Positions 31,261 to 42,770 of a DNA stretch of 64,000 nucleotides are shown piece by piece; the stretch's first letter is position 1, and every line of letters starts with the position of its first letter. This DNA comes from Linnemannia hyalina. Taxonomy: Eukaryota; Mortierellomycota; Mortierellomycetes; Mortierellales; Mortierellaceae. Both the position numbers and the translations under genes were made by a program. The notes below the pieces were generated by a model. That model was given only the letters and a program-made list of their open reading frames with translations. It did no database searches and was not told the DNA's origin. Where the stretch lies: assembly GCA_019671135.1 (NCBI GenBank), contig JAHRHY010000007.1, positions 930,001 to 994,000 on the forward strand, in the 5' to 3' direction.

Positions 31261-32340
31261 AAATGGCAAATGAACTGTTTGAACAGTTTATTGAGTTGCC
31301 CGAGGGAAAGAGCAACAAAGACACCCCCTATCGATAATTTTATGCGGCCATCCTCAGCGTCACCTCTCTTGCCATTGACGACTTCTCCTGTGCCTTCAGC
31401 TCTTTCACCTGTTCCGTCAACTTCACTCGTACCCTTTGTCGAATCGCCAGCTGCAACACCTGGTTCCTCGTCTGTGCTCTCACCTGTGCCCGCCTCCCCA
31501 GCATCATTTCATGCTGCGTTCTCTATGATCCCAGTTACCTACAACTGCATTCGAATTTGCGCTCCCAGCAACCTCAGAAATAGTGACGGCTCGAAAGCCC
31601 ACGAGTCATCGCCATCATCTTCACCATCACCGCCGACCCCGCTTCTATTGCTTTCGCTCTCTTCACCCTCCGCTGTAACCTCACTAACGAACCGGATGGT
31701 CGCTCTTTCGCCGGTACTCTCCGCAACGTCACTGCCCTCGCTATCTCCTCCAAACAGGAAGCAATCTTACGTCCCAGGATGATGCCATTAATTCCAATAA
31801 ACGAGTCAAGGCAAAGGCAGGCGATACAAAGGATGACCTCCTTGACCACGGCCTAGCCATATTTTCTTATACAAAGCGTCAGGCTGCCGTTTTGCCCCTG
31901 CTGCCAAGAGTGGTATCGCGGCTGATCCTACACCTCTCAAGAAGATAGCCCTTGCAAAGGCATACTTCCCATCCTTAACCACTTATCAGGCCCTGTCAGC
32001 CAAGAACAACATTCTCAAGTGCAAAACGACTGCAGTAACGACAGCAACAACAACGCCAACAGCCATAACGCCAAGAAGGTCAAGGCTACGTTCAAGGTTG
32101 TTTTGACCTTTACCATCGACATCTTTTCCTCCACTTCGACATCTTCCGCTTCGTCGCGACCTACTCCCACGCGCGTCACCATCAAGGCTTATACGAACGG
32201 CACAACCAACACCGCGTGCTTGCTTGTCGTGACGCCTGTGATCAGGACGAGAATGAGTGGATGGCCATGAAAGATATGGATGATTTCAGTGAATTGGTAT
32301 CATCATTCTCCTCACTTCCATTTGGACATTTTCAATTTCC
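31261..32340 (+). pseudogene. Possible second frameshifted coding relic
   Basis: Coding-like text appears in successive frames. MANELFEQFIELPEGKS starts at 31263. A Pro/Ser/Thr-rich open frame spans 31270..31782. FAPAAKSGIAADPTPLKKIA and AYFPSLTTYQALSAKN lie near 31890..32010, and HNAKKVKATFKVVLTFTIDI at about 32060..32120. DQDENEWMAMKDMDDFSELV lies at about 32240..32300. No single frame joins them and no splice sites rescue a gene. It could be a decayed gene or chance; weakly supported. Confidence 0.25.
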
Positions 32341-32494
32341 CCTTCAGCTCTGTACATAGCTCATCTCCCATCTTGACTAAATCAAACAAAGTTTATATTC
32401 AAAAGCAAACCACGATGGAAAAAAAATGACAACTGTATTTGTTTGTCGATGATGCGAAAAAGGTGGGAACGCCGTATGTGTCTTCTTTTTTCAA

Positions 32495-32940
32495 CTGAAA
32501 TGTGGTATTTTGGACTTGGGTGACGACGATGAGGTGAACAGGACATAAACTACAATACACACGGTTACCAGCACAAGATATGAATGAATGTTCAAAGTCT
32601 TTTACGATTCTTGTGAGATGAGTGTGCGGTCTAAATGGGTAGTGCATTCATTCGTGCTGATCAACTTTTGCTCATTCCCTTTTTCGCCTTTTTTTTTTTT
32701 TTTGGGTGTCTTTGTTGTTTTCCCTCTTTCTGAGCTTTGCGACAGAAAATGTTGTTTTTTTGGACTTGGGGTGGCGACGATGAGGTTAACAGGGTATGGA
32801 CTACAACACACACGCTTACTATCATAACATTTGAATGAACGTTGTAAGGTTTTTATGATTCTTGAGAGATGAGTGTGCGGTCGAAATGGGTTGTGCATTT
32901 CATTCGCGCTGATCAACTTTGCTCATTCTCTCTTTTTTTA
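32495..32940. repeat. Imperfect tandem duplication, period 250 bp
   Basis: Unit A (about 32495..32690) and unit B (about 32745..32940) align at an offset of 250 nt. Shared blocks include TTTGGACTTGGG, CGACGATGAGGT, GATGAGTGTGCGGT, AAATGGGT and GCTGATCAACTTT followed by GCTCATTC. Small indels and substitutions show that the copies have diverged. Each unit contains a similar short minus-strand reading frame, which follows from the duplication and is not evidence of a gene. Confidence 0.85.
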
Positions 32941-33179
32941 TTTTGTGTTTCTGTCTGTGTGCGTTTTGTTTATTTGCTCTTTTTTTCTGAGTTGGGCGCA
33001 AGGGGGGGGGGAGAAGGTAGTGAGACAGGGCGGAAATGAATATTTAATTTTGGTGGCGCTAAAATTGATGGAGTAGAAACAAAAGACCCACCCCTCAACT
33101 CTAAATCAATTCAATATGTGCACAAATAGAAAATGACAATTCAAACTTTCTACAAGTGCACGATCGTGTTCGAAGAAGA

Positions 33180-33210
33180 AAAAAAAAAAAAAAAAAAGGG
33201 GGGGAGGGAC
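33180..33210. repeat. Poly-A tract followed by a G-run
   Basis: About 18 adenines followed by eight guanines and a further GGG, a low-complexity tract. A second poly-A tract lies at 33366..33387. Confidence 0.8.
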
Positions 33211-33876
33211 AACATTGGGTTAGCAAAAAGACAGTGTGTGATTTTCTGCGTTCCTCAAGTGTCAAACAGATGGCTGACACATGTCGTTCCCTATTCCTTC
33301 CATCGGTTTTCCTTTGGCTCCTTTTGACTTTTCGCGCCTCGGTTATGTTTTGATCCCAATCATGCAAAAAAAAAAAAAAAAAAAAAAGGGTCCTATCGTA
33401 CTCGTTTTTCTTTTTTTCTTGGCACAAGAGTCAGGCATTTTCGCGTCATCTCAAAAAACAAAACGCCCAACTACCCCCTTCACCCCCATCTTCCAACATC
33501 AATCATCAATTGTCGATAGGCCATCGCCCATCCTTGCTCCATCTTTTCCAACATCCGCTTTGACTCCAGATTTGGTCTTCATGAAATGGAGAAGGACAAC
33601 AGACCGACAAAGGTTGGCAATTGGCAATCAATATAGTAGTTCTGGAGCAATAGAAAGAAGGATTTATATTTTTGGCGCCAATCCAGATGAAACTGGCTAG
33701 GGAGTGGGAGAAGCAGGTACAAAGTGGATAAGAGAAGGGCACATAGCAAGGGTAGAATCAAATAAAAGGAAAAAAAAGTCTTGTGGGAAAATAAATATAA
33801 AAAGTGAAGAAAAATGAGATAAGGACAAATAGAAAGAGACCCCTCCCGCATGAACGCGAGAGATTGCGCACGATCA

Positions 33877-36524
33877 TTACCAAGCTGCAGATTCACGAAC
33901 GACAGCCCTCATCTTTCGCTTCTTCAGCATCCCACGACTGGGGTAACCCATGGCACCTTGATAGGCCTGCGAGACCCGCTGCAGGAACCCCATCGCCTGA
34001 GTCGTCATGTGGCTCTGGTTTTGGAAGGCAATCGACCACGATATCCGGTTTAGACTGGCAATCTTACCGTACTCGCGCGGGGAGGCCTTGGGTGGGTCCG
34101 AGTAGCCTTGTTTGCGAAGGATTCGATATTGTGCACCCATACTTGGGTCGTCCTTCAATGCGCGCATGATCAAATTGGTGCATGCCTTGAAACAAGAATA
34201 AAGGGAAAAGAAGAATGCGTCAGATTGATCCGCGAGTAGCTTGCATGAGAGGATTAAAAAAAGAGTGGCAGTGAAAGAGCAAAAATGATTAACTTACAGG
34301 AAAGGACATGATGATAGAGATAGGGATGTCGTTGCGGTCGATCCAATTGACCCAAAGTAAGTGTGTCTCGGTAAGATCGCTCTGGTAGGCATATCGAACT
34401 GCAAGGGCAACGTGACAACCCATCTGGTTCTTGAGACAGTTGTCACCTGTATGGAAATGACGGCCATGGACACCATCCCCTCGAGATAGACAGTAGAGAT
34501 CCATCATATCTGCATCATAGACATGTGGCTCTCGGATAATGACATTCTGTTGGGCAACCAGCTCACGGAGATTATCATCCGCGTAAACGAGTATCCGGGC
34601 CAGACCTCGATCAGCAAACTCCTCACCATCCAGCTCTGCAGCCGATCGGCGGACTCCAGCATTGGGACCACGGATTCTCTTGCGGGAGGGGCTCAGGTTG
34701 ATGCGCTCTTGTGCGGCCTCGATGGCCTGCAAAATGACTTTATCGTCGTGCTCGGCATCCTCCAAGTTGACCATCTCGTCGTGCTCAGCATCCTCCAGCT
34801 TGATCCTCTCGTCGTACTCGGCATCCTCCAACTTGATCTCATCATTTACCGAGGAGAGGTGCTGATTGACATTGTTGGTGTCAGGACTGGAATCCCTGTC
34901 CCTGATTGTGACGACAGGGGCACTAATGTCGCTTGGGAACATGAACGATTCTGCATGGCGGTTCATTAGAAGAGAGGCCGACAGTTCGCGTGTCATGGGA
35001 GACGAGCAATCGCAGATCGACTGGTTCTGCTGGTGGAACTGATACAGCTGGCGGAGCTGCTGCTCGGTCGACGTTGGTATGGACGGAGGCGAGATGGAAG
35101 TTCGTGGAGGTGCGCTGGAATGCAAAGCATAAGGGCTTGAAGAAAGCAGGTGATCGCTTGATGGGAAAGAGAGTTTTCGGAAGGTCGGGAAGTGGACGGG
35201 GCTTGACGATGGAGTGGTGGATGTAGGTCTTGACGACGAGGATGACGAAGACGAGTAGGATAAGGAGATGGGTGAGAGAGGAAACGCATTGGATGGGAGC
35301 GTGCGCACATTGGTGGCCACGAGTGGATGCGCGCCACCGCTGGGTGAGCTCTTCGAATATGTCTTTGGATTCGGAGAAAGAGGAGCGGGGGAGGGCATGG
35401 ACAGGGGCATGGACCAGGTGAAGGGGGACTGCAGAGGTATAGGAACAGACATGAAGCTTGAGGACTGTAGAGGAGTATGGGGAATGGAGGTGGTAGGTGC
35501 AGGGGAGGGAGGAGGAGCAAAATCGTGAGTATGGGCGGAAGCGCCCCATGACTGGGAGAGACAGACGGACGGGGGTGGATGCATTGGCTGCTGGGTTCGA
35601 AGCCGGGGTGTCTGGATCATGGTGGGGATGACCTATGGATATGAACGACAGGCAAAAATTAATATGTCTGTGCATTCTATTTGTTTGTTTATTTGTTTAT
35701 TTGTTTGTTTGGTGGCATCAATTGGGAGAGTAGAAGGGATGAAGAACGTATATGCACCCCCTGATAAATATTTTCTTCTTCGTTCTTGCTACCTTTCAAT
35801 CGCGGCTGTCGATTCAACAACAAACAGAAAAAAAAAAAGAGGCACTTACAATACTGCCTGACCCTTGGTTGACATGCTGGTGCTTATTATTCGGAAGGAG
35901 CGAAGCAACAGAAGAAAGCATCGACAATGGCTGGTGCGGAGGCGTGTCGCGCTTGAGGTAGCCCTGTCCCTGGCTCTGGCCCTGGTTGTCGTGTGCAGTT
36001 GCTGTTGTAGTAGCGCTGGTCGTAGTAAAGTCGTGGGAGAAGCACTGCTGGTGCTGCTTCTCATGGTCCGCATGAAAAAACATGGTGGCCTCAGGACCAG
36101 GTTCTGAGACGGTCGAAAAGGGAGTATAGGATGACTCACGATAAGATGAAGGAGAGTACGACGACGATGTCGAAGACGAAAAATAGGGAGAGGTTGGAGA
36201 GGTCTCGATATTCAACCGGTTGGTCGTCACCCCTTGATTCCCATTCATTGATGTCGATGACGCTGACGAGTGGTCAAAGGTTGCTGGAGGGAAGGTGGTG
36301 TGATCGTTCATAGAGGGTGGAGTTGTGTCGATGTAGCTAATCGATGTGAGGGTAGAGTAGACTACGGTGCCATTAGCTGAGCCTGTACCAGTGCCAGTGC
36401 CAGTGCCAGACGCAATGGGAGAGTGGGTGGCTGTAAAGGGGAAGGCGGTTGAGGGTGGGCGATAGTTGCAGTTGATTCCACTGGAAGCGATTCTATCAAG
36501 GATAACGTTATTCTGTACAGGCAT
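33877..36524 (-). CDS. Paralog 2 of the unrecognised Cys/His-core family
   Basis: Function unknown. Minus-strand exons 35850..36524, 34298..35632 and 33877..34185 (all phase 0) give about 772 aa. Exon 1 is Ser/Thr-rich with SYSPSSYRESSYTPFS and ends with LSMLSSVASLLPNN plus about 12 residues, matching the end of exon 1 in paralog 1. Exon 2 is Ser/Pro-rich, then has acidic repeats (KLEDAEYDE, KLEDAEHDE, NLEDAEHDD). The folded domain follows: ARILVYADDNLRELVAQQN, EPHVYD, DLYCLSRGDG, HFHTGDNC, GCHVALAVRYAYQ, WVNWIDRNDIPISI. Spacing is C-x10-H-x-H-x4-C-x6-C. Exon 3 gives ACTNLIMRALKDD, QYRILRKQGYSDP, WSIAFQNQS, GFLQRVSQAYQGAMG and a basic end. The start ATG at 36524 is uncertain: the frame stays open upstream into a minisatellite, and an upstream exon is possible. 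Confidence 0.77.
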
Positions 36525-36710
36525 CGTCTGGAGAAGAGGCTGGATGGCCGAGGGATCCAAACCGGCGAAGAACAGAACTGAAAGGGCGTAAAGGAAGAAA
36601 AGTGGAGCGAAGAAGCAAAGAAGCAAAGAAGCAAGGAAGGGTGCAAGGCAGGGGTGGTATCCTGATGGATATGGGAGCTGGCTTGAGGTGAATAGATAAG
36701 AGAGGAAAGA

Positions 36711-36909
36711 AGATGAAAAGAACGATATAGAGAAGTGTGGAGAAAGAAGATGAAAAGAACGATATAGAAAAGGGTGGAGAAAGAAGAAGATGAAAAGAAC
36801 GATATAGAGAATGGTGGAGAAAGAAGAAGATGACAAGAACGATATAGAGAAGGATGGAGAAAGAAGAAGGTGAAAAGAACGATATAGAGAAGGGTGGAGA
36901 AAGAAGAGA
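36711..36909. repeat. Minisatellite, about 40-bp unit, five copies
   Basis: Five consecutive copies of a unit around AAGAACGATATAGAGAA followed by GGGTGGAGAAAGAAGA. Copies differ by a few bases; the first is 3 nt shorter. Read on the minus strand it generates a spurious Phe/Leu/Ser-rich hydrophobic frame. Confidence 0.9.
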
Positions 36910-37328
36910 TCGGTAGTGGAGAAGAGGCGGATGGGTTGGAAAAGGCCAAGCTATATATTGGTTCCAGCATAGAGACGTAAACTCATATGCTTCATACCCC
37001 GGGTACGGAGTGAGGGAGTGTGCACTGGCACTGTCGCTGCTGAAGAGTGGACGGTTCCTTCCTTCTTTCTCTTCCTATCCCTTCCTAACCCTCCCCCACT
37101 CCTCCTGAATCTCATCGAATAGACCCATATGTCTCTTGGATACCCCACCCTTGTCATCCTCCTTGGCCCTCACTCTTTCTCCTTGTTATTTGTTCTCCCT
37201 GCAGCAGCGTCTTCCATCACCCCCAACTTTCATTCTCTTATCCGGCCAGGCCTTAGCGTCTTGCTCTTCGTACATGTCCACGTACTTGGTCCATACGAGA
37301 ATATTATCGCGATGTAAGTGGTAAATAT

Positions 37329-37448
37329 AAAAAAAAGGAAAAAAAAAAAAAAAAAAAAGCTAGCGATGCACCTCTCAATCAAGACTCCAAGGGGTGTACC
37401 CTGTCTGTTCGTTGCCTGTCGTTTTTTTTTTTTTTTTTTTTTTTTTTT
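37329..37448. repeat. Poly-A / poly-T inverted tracts
   Basis: A poly-A block (37329..37358, with two G interruptions) and a 26-nt poly-T block (37423..37448) flank about 65 nt of mixed sequence, so the tracts could pair as a hairpin. Confidence 0.75.
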
Positions 37449-38377
37449 GGCTATTGTTTTTGCTTGCCCTTGTCTGGAGCCATCTATCGTCTTGTTTTGT
37501 TTTTTTCCAAAACGATGGTTGGGCCTTACTCTTTTTGTTCAATGTCGTATTTTCGCTCTGCCGCTCTGTTCGTCTAGCTCTCTGACCACCATCTGACCTG
37601 CACCTTTGTCGTTCATTCTAGGTCTCATGCCTTGTTCCAGCAGTTTGCCACTCTATACGTCACGGCTGTAATAAAAAGCTGGAATTACATCACGGTTACT
37701 CTTACTCTCGTGGGCCTTTGCAGTTTTATTTCCCACCAGCCACTCCACCAGCCACGCCATTTGCCTCCCAACTCTACCCCTTCTCTTCCGTGTTTCCCAC
37801 CCCCCTCCCAATTTTCTTTGATGACACGAGGTTGTCGCAAATGGAGCTGAAAGAACAATGAAACGTTGTCAGGGTTTCCTTTTCGAGTCTATCCCCCCTC
37901 GCTTCATCTCTCTCTCTCTCTCTCTTTCTCTTTTCACTCACCCCCTGATCAATTAATGGAGAGTGAGATAGCGCCAAGTGTTACTTGACCAAGAAAAAAA
38001 AATGTGCTGCATAAATAAATTACAAAACCAGCGCATTGGGTAGGGCAGTAGGAACAAAAGTGCATGTGCTGCGGGACTTGTCCTTAGTTCTTTGGAAGGA
38101 AGGATACGAAGAAAATACACTCGACCGTAACACCACTCATCGCCCAGGGCCATGATAACTTACCAAGCATAGGAACCAAAGGAACCAGAGGGGTACTCCC
38201 TGACTACCCGTAATGTTCTCGCAAAAGGAGTCATAGTTCGCAAGGCGTAATATTATCATTATGTTTAGTCGTTCTTTTGTTCGTTAATGCGCAATCGTAA
38301 GTAATCATATCAAAGGGAAAAATTAAAAAATAAAATAAAATAAAGAATCTGTCCATCCGACAGTCCAACCAACCAAG

Positions 38378-41300
38378 TTAATGCCCTGGCTTACCGGACC
38401 ACTCACCGCTCCTACTTGAATCCACCATCCCTTGCAGTCCCTCCCCATCTGTAATTAATAACGACGGTCCTTCAATACTCAATCGGCTCTTATCCGGATC
38501 ATCAAGATCGTTCAAGTCGCCGTCCCTTGCATGGTTCAATAACTCTTCCTCTTCGTTCCCACCACTCAGACCAGAGTCGTTCCTGCCCAGACTATTATTG
38601 CCCTCGTGAAATCGCTCATCCAATCCGATGTCTCCGTTTCTGTCTCTCAAATCATCGTCTCTTTCGTCCTCCGCCAAGTCCTCATCTCCTTCTTCAATAC
38701 GGTTCTCGTCCTCGTCCAATAACAGACTATGGTCAATCTCCAGCGTCACGTCCCCATCCATGGTCGCGTTAGCTCCACCATTCTCTAGTTGACTCTCCTT
38801 CTCAGCAATGGCCTTGTGAATCAAGTCCCGGAAACGCTGATTCAGTGCTCGGTCCTGAACAATCATACTCACCTCCTGCAGAGTCTCGTCCGTGGTCTTT
38901 TCTCCTTCGTTGAACGCCGTCACCACTAATATGATGATACAAGAGAAAAGAAATCCCACAGTTAGAACAGACACAGTGCGAAGCAACCTGTTGAAGATAA
39001 TCGCAAAACGTTCAAATGCGATAGTTACCACGCGCAAACATTCCAAAGGACTGAGTATCCATGGAATCCCTGATTTCCTTGTAGAGGAGTGTAAACGCAT
39101 TGGCGTCAACGCCGCTGCTGCTCTGCTGCGACTGATGACCATTGGAGCCCGCTGTTGATGAATGGGTACCGGACTTGTCACCAGACGTTGCGCTCTGTCG
39201 TCTGCTCTGCTGGCGTGTCGTAGACTCGTAACTTGACTGGTAGTGATGTCTGTCCATAGTAGTATCGTTAGACTTTGTCGAGTGTTGTGTCTGGGACTGA
39301 TGATGTGTTGGGACAGATCGGTCCTTGACATGAGATCGTGACTGAGAATAGACCGCCGACCGCCTACGGTTCTCATCCTCGCTTGGATGATGCAATTCCT
39401 GCTGCTGCTGCTGCTGAAGATAACTAGGCGGACTCTTCTGTAGATTGATCTTTTCCTCTTCCTGCTTTTGCTGCCGCTCCTGTTGCTTGAGTAGCTCAGT
39501 AGCTGCTGGGGATAGGCCGCTGAAGGAATGCGCCGTAGAGCTGGGTGGCCTCTGACCCCGTCTGTTGGTCGATCCTAGGTCACTTGTCTTTCCAGAAACA
39601 TTCGAGTCCGAGCTGGCCTGTCTCCGATCCAATGAGTCCAAGTGTGAGGCATTCGAAGGCGCTCCTTCAGAAAGGGTTGCCATTTGTGACATTGAGTTCC
39701 GGACATTTGCGCTGTACTCCCTCTGCTGCTGTTGTTGCCTTATCGTCCGAGTGATCACAGAGGTGGCGCTGGAGTGGGTTGTGGGCTGTCGTGGCGAAGT
39801 CGAAGGGGTCGAGTTGGACGAGAATGAGGAAGAAGCCGGTACGACTCGAGACGAGGCGGTGCCAGATCTGGAACGAGAGTTCAGGGGCGACGTGGTGCTG
39901 GAGTGTCTTTTGCTTGCGCTACCGGTCGAAAGAGGCGTATTAGGGTATATAGACCGGGAGGTTGTCGAAATGGTGTTGCGCTTATTACGGAGACTGTCTG
40001 TCGAGTCTGATTTGTGCATCTTTGTCTGTCCATTCGGCGAGCTGTCCGACAAGACCTGTGCCCTTCCACGTGTCCCGCTCAACCCTGAAGGCGAAAGTAA
40101 CGTAGAGCTCTAGTAGGTATACAGATCAACCAGCGTAGACCAACGGTTAGCATAGGATAAAAGAGATCTAGCTTTGTTCAAACTCAAATCAAAACGCCAC
40201 CAATTTTGGCTCTTACAGGTTGGTGGCGAGTCCTGGTTTCAGTCACATGGGAGATGGAGCCAGACCTCTTTGTCTAATGAATCATCAAACAGGAAGGCGA
40301 TATTAGTGGCGTTCAACTGGCGGAGACGGGCACTGGCATTGGCATTGGTAAGAAGTACAAAATACGTACCGAAGTCTCAGTGGAAGCTCGAGGACGAGAT
40401 GAGCCGGCCTGGGGTGATCCTTTTGCTGTGGCCGAGGATGAATGTTTCTGCTCCCGCATAGAGAAGTCTTCGTGGAGGCTTCGATGCTGATGGGGGTATG
40501 GTGCTTGAGGTGACTCTATGCCGCCATCCAGAATAAACGAGCTCGTATCGGCATCAGCAACCGCATCCAGCCCTGCGCCTGCGTTTTCTGTGTCCGCTTC
40601 AATTGTCTCCAAGATCGATTGCTCTAGCTCTGCGAGGGACACGCCCGAGTGTTGGTCCACCATTGACACAATCGCCTATGATCGAAATGCAACAGACAAC
40701 CGTGCATAGATTTTGATAGTTAGTGTGGGTTGGGTAATGTTGTTATTTCGAGAGCAAAATCCGATATTAGGTAATCCGTTTACCTTGCGAAATACCTCCA
40801 ATTGGCCCATCTAGAGTAGGAAGAAAGACGACTGTTTCAATACAGAGCGAATGAAAGGCACTCACGAAAAGAAAACAAACATTTTCAAGCCAGAGCGCAA
40901 ACCAGTACGAACGACAGACGGTACCTCTTTCTGCAAGGCAGCGTACTTGTCTTCAACGCGGGCAAGCTCGGCTGCCATGGCAGTCATCTAATACAGCATG
41001 ATGGGAAAGACGCGACATAGGGGTTACCAATCAGGGAATCCTTGCGTGCTTATAGGGGTCAGATAACGCATGCTTGCTTGTACTGCACATACGACGAACC
41101 TGGGCACTTTGCTCTTCGGAGATCCACTTCCAAGTGTTGACCTCTTCAATGAGCGACTGATGCTTTTCCTCGTATGCTTGCTGGATCAGCTTCATTCCCG
41201 CTCTAAACTACAAATCATTGAAAAAAGACGATGTTGACGGGTGTATTAGTGTCAATCTGATTTCGAGGTGGTGTTATGGAAAAAAGGCCATATGGTAAGG

Positions 41301-42190
41301 GGTGAGGCTAGTAGGGGTATGCTGTTTGTTGTCAAAAAGGAAAGTCCCAATCCTGTCTGACCGTTGGACAAATCAAAGCATCACACACGACGAGAGTTGC
41401 AACAGCAACAAAGACAACGATAAAGACAGACCACGCTAACAACAACAACACAACAACAACACAACAACAGAGCCCTGTTCGGCTAGAGCCATCTGTAAAC
41501 AACGAGTGTCGCCTTGTTTGGCTCATGATTGAATAGGTTAAAGAAAAAAGGGACATGTTGCTGGTGGTGGTCGATATGTAGGAGGAAGGCGGTGTTGGAA
41601 ACGAGGGAGATATGGTTGGCGAGCCAGACAAGAGAAAAAATTGGCGGTAAAACGAACACTTGGTGAACGTGTCGCCCACCCTTGTACAGTAGGAGGGAGT
41701 GGTGAATATCACGATGACCTACATTTGCATCTGCACCCGAGACGATAGAGCTCGAACCACTGCTACTGTTATTCTCAGGTCGACCGTTGGAGTTGCTGTG
41801 ACGGCGGGGATGTCGCACATCTTCCTGATGTGGTCGCAGCTGCTGTTGGTGTTGCAGTAGTAACTGCTGGTCCTGTTGGAGTGCTGCATCCATTCTTCTA
41901 ACGCTTGTTAAATCAGTTGACTGATAACCGGTGCCGTTGTATTTCTTGCTGCTGTACGGTGCATGGTCGAGAGCGGAAGAGGCTGTGTTCTTGGAGGAGG
42001 ACACAGAAGCGGAAGCGGCGGCTAGGTATCCGTTCTTGCCTGAGGCTTGGATGGTCGGGAGATGCGCGGTTGATCGGGAAGCATGGGAGGATGAGATGGG
42101 AGCAGAGAGTTTTGTCGGAGGAGGAGCAGCATTGGACTCGGACCGTCGTTGCCTGTCAGCTCCTCCGCGGACGTGGCCCAGCATGGTCAT
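38378..42190 (-). CDS. Large coiled-coil protein of unknown function, seven exons
   Basis: Minus-strand exons about 41723..42190, 41100..41207, 40925..40987, 40785..40811, 40370..40675, 39029..40109 and 38378..38925, about 866 aa. The third to fifth exons are short and their joins are read from frame continuity; the 27-nt exon boundary may be off by one. The N-terminus is Ser/Gln-rich (DQQLLLQHQQQLRPHQED). A continuous coiled coil crosses exons 2-5: AGMKLIQQAYEEKHQSLIEE, MTAMAAELARVEDKYAAL, MGQLEVFRKAIVSMVDQHSG. A long Ser/Thr/Arg/Gln-rich linker follows. The C-terminal helical segment is TLLYKEIRDSMDTQSFGMFA, VVTAFNEGEKTTDETLQEV, RALNQRFRDLIHKA, and then an acidic tail. The layout reminds me of fungal spindle/kinetochore-associated coiled-coil proteins, but I cannot name a family. 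Intron 1 (515 nt) contains a (CAA)n run. Confidence 0.72.
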
Positions 42191-42726
42191 GAGAATCCAG
42201 CGAAGGTGAATGCAGGAGGAGAAGGGATGGAGGAGTAGAGTTTATAGAACTCTGGGGGTGAGACTGCAGGAAAATAGGGTTTTCCTCTATGTTGAAGCGA
42301 GCTGTCGACGTGATGTAGGTGTGTGTAGTTGTGGGTGATGGTGAATGTATGGGCAGAGGAGGAGTGTGTGTGATGAGAAGGCAGCAATCCCGGTGGAGTG
42401 AAGGAAAAGAAAGAAGGAGGAGGAGGGAACGAGAGCCGAAGGGAGAAAAGAGAGCAGTGAAGGGAGTAAAAAGAGAGTGAGAACAAAGTAAAGGCGTATG
42501 AGAGAGAGAGAAGTGTGAGAGAAAGAGAGTGTGAAGAGAGCGAGAGAGAGCGTAACCCCGAGGGAGAACCTCTAAAAAATAGAAAGGAGGGGACAGACGC
42601 TTTTGCTTCAGCTACTTTATCGCTCATCAATGATGGCTAAGTCGTTGGGTGGACAAGACCCACCATCCAGTCTCTCTCCCTCTCTCTCTCTTTCTCTCTG
42701 TCCTTCTCTCTCTCTTCCTCTCTCTC

Positions 42727-42770
<44 letters not shown>

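Larger units (their letters stand above)
29243..33876. other. Gene-poor region between the two paralogs
   Basis: 4.6 kb with no intact gene I can support. 29243..29900 is the promoter side of paralog 1, with GGAAG/GAAGG repeats (about 29279..29325) and C/T-rich DNA. 29900..32340 contains broken coding-like frames (listed separately). 32490..32940 is a tandem duplication. 33001..33400 has G-runs and two poly-A tracts (33180..33197 and 33366..33387). A/T-rich DNA follows to the end of paralog 2. Confidence 0.55.
36525..38377. other. Intergenic region upstream of paralog 2
   Basis: 1.85 kb with no supported gene. It contains a 40-bp minisatellite (36711..36909), a poly-A tract (37336..37358) and a poly-T tract (37423..37448) separated by about 65 nt, and a (CT)n stretch (about 37908..37930). 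The distal end is the 3' side of the minus-strand coiled-coil gene. Confidence 0.5.

Noticed and set aside
32399..32916. Two similar minus-strand frames that look like paralogous small proteins
   Set aside because: Their similarity is explained by the 250-bp tandem duplication; frames include homopolymer-encoded Lys/Phe runs.
36525..36836. Hydrophobic N-terminal extension of paralog 2 (Phe/Leu/Ser-rich, looks like membrane helices)
   Set aside because: It is produced by translating the GAAGA-rich minisatellite on the minus strand; period and composition follow the repeat, so it is unlikely to be a signal or membrane segment.
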